A stretch of 5,784 bases of DNA from Bacillota bacterium. Its GTDB lineage: Bacteria > Bacillota > Clostridia > Saccharofermentanales > Fastidiosipilaceae. Where the stretch lies: contig JAEWGS010000080.1 of NCBI GenBank assembly GCA_023388205.1, forward strand, positions 1 through 5,784. The letters are read 5' to 3'. The translations under genes and the position numbers were made by a program. Below are positions 5,052-5,784 of this stretch, piece by piece (position 1 is the stretch's first letter; every line of letters starts with the position of its first letter). The notes beneath the pieces are model-generated. The model was not told where the DNA came from, ran no database searches, and worked only from the letters and a program-made list of their open reading frames with translations.

Positions 5052-5784
5052 TCAATAGCGAAAGTCTAAGCCTGAGCGTCTCAACATCTGAGTCGTCTTA
5101 GCCTGTGAAAAACCATGCCCTGCGACGCGGGTCAAAATACGTCGGCACAGTTTTTTGCGCAGATCCGAATCGATGTCTTGCTTCAAATATTTCAACTCTG
5201 AAGCGCAGGCACTCATTAAGTATTCCCGAAGTAACGCCGACTCCTTGGGATAGAGCGTTTCAATGGCTTCCTTGGCGACGTCTTCGGAAATGCCCCGGCG
5301 CAACAGCCGATTGAGCATCGCACGCGGGCTCTCCGCTCTTTGCTGTCGACAATGGTCTAAAACGACCTCCGCCAGAGCGAAATCATCAATCAATCCTTCG
5401 CGTTCAAACTCCAAAAGCAAAAACTTCACAATTTTAGGATGCACAGCCCGCTCCAAAAGCTTCTCGCGGAAACGTCCCGAACTCAAACTTTGTCTTGACA
5501 AAAGTTGCTCTGCTAAATTTCTGCCCTCGTGATACTGGGGCATTTGTTCCAACTTTTCTTTCGCCTGTATGAATTGAAGATCTGATTCTGATTGCAAAGC
5601 GCCCTCAAGTTTCATGAAGCTTCCCTGACCCGAAGCTTCCGTGGGGCATTTATTTTGATCTTCTTGTTCTTCCCGTGCTGCTTCCTCCGATAAGGCTGCG
5701 TACGCTTCATGCGCTTCGTCTAAAAGGTTTTGATGTCGCTTCAAAAAAGACGCCATCAACTGCTTAGACACATCTAAATCACTC
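5052..5784 (-). CDS. recX: Regulatory protein RecX (5' end open at the window edge)
   Basis: RecX binds RecA and its filaments and modulates, usually inhibits, recombinase activity. From about residue 84 (counting from the GTG at 5769-5771) the sequence follows the RecX three-helix repeat pattern: LAEQLLSRQSLSSGRFREKLLER, then FEREGLIDDFALAEVVLDHC, then MLNRLLRRGISEDVAKEAI. A last repeat ends in RVAGHGFSQAKTTQMLRRSG. The first ~80 residues are an acidic, Glu/Gln-rich, probably helical region not typical of the family core. The frame is open to the right edge, so the real start may lie outside the window. The GTG at 5769-5771 (239 residues) has at best a weak GAG upstream and should not be taken as certain. 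The stop at 5052-5054 is 16 bp before rimO, so the two are probably co-transcribed. The family call rests on pattern; RecX proteins diverge widely. Confidence 0.85.
   Translation of the reverse strand, partial: SDLDVSKQLMASFLKRHQNLLDEAHEAYAALSEEAAREEQEDQNKCPTEASGQGSFMKLEGALQSESDLQFIQAKEKLEQMPQYHEGRNLAEQLLSRQSLSSGRFREKLLERAVHPKIVKFLLLEFEREGLIDDFALAEVVLDHCRQQRAESPRAMLNRLLRRGISEDVAKEAIETLYPKESALLREYLMSACASELKYLKQDIDSDLRKKLCRRILTRVAGHGFSQAKTTQMLRRSGLDFRY

Overview
The window is a compact run of bacterial housekeeping genes, all on the minus strand. In transcription order (high to low coordinates) they are recX (open at the right edge), rimO, pgsA, acpP, rnc and the 5' part of smc (running off the left edge). 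The acpP-rnc-smc order, a phosphatidylglycerophosphate synthase next to rimO, and strong GGAGG-type ribosome binding sites all suggest a Bacillota (Clostridia-like) genome of moderate GC. This taxonomic reading is an inference from gene order and motifs; no species is recognised.

Right block (2677-5784): recX, rimO and pgsA are almost contiguous (16-bp gap, then a 17-bp overlap) and look like one operon whose promoter lies outside the window. Their products act in recombination control (RecX on RecA), ribosomal protein S12 methylthiolation (RimO) and anionic phospholipid synthesis (PgsA).

Middle gap (2441-2676): 236 bp without a gene. It holds a degenerate tandem repeat of about ten 13-bp units, then a perfect 13-bp palindrome abutting a good sigma-70-type promoter for acpP. 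No convincing terminator is seen after pgsA, so some readthrough into acpP is possible.

Left block (1-2440): acpP (acyl carrier protein), rnc (RNase III with a TTG start behind a strong ribosome binding site) and smc (chromosome condensation ATPase, overlapping rnc by 11 bp) form a second operon. The smc frame breaks at an A6 run (plus-strand T6 at 78-83). The zero frame stops at 23, while the -1 frame continues as typical charged SMC coiled coil to the window edge. A one-base homopolymer error or mutation explains this most simply. The site also reads as an in-frame A-AAA-AAT slippery heptamer, so frameshifting is not excluded.

No mobile element, CRISPR array, tRNA, rRNA or defence-like system is visible. 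The points worth checking are the smc frame break, the 13-bp repeat array upstream of acpP, and the unusually long lineage-specific extensions in RimO and RNase III.
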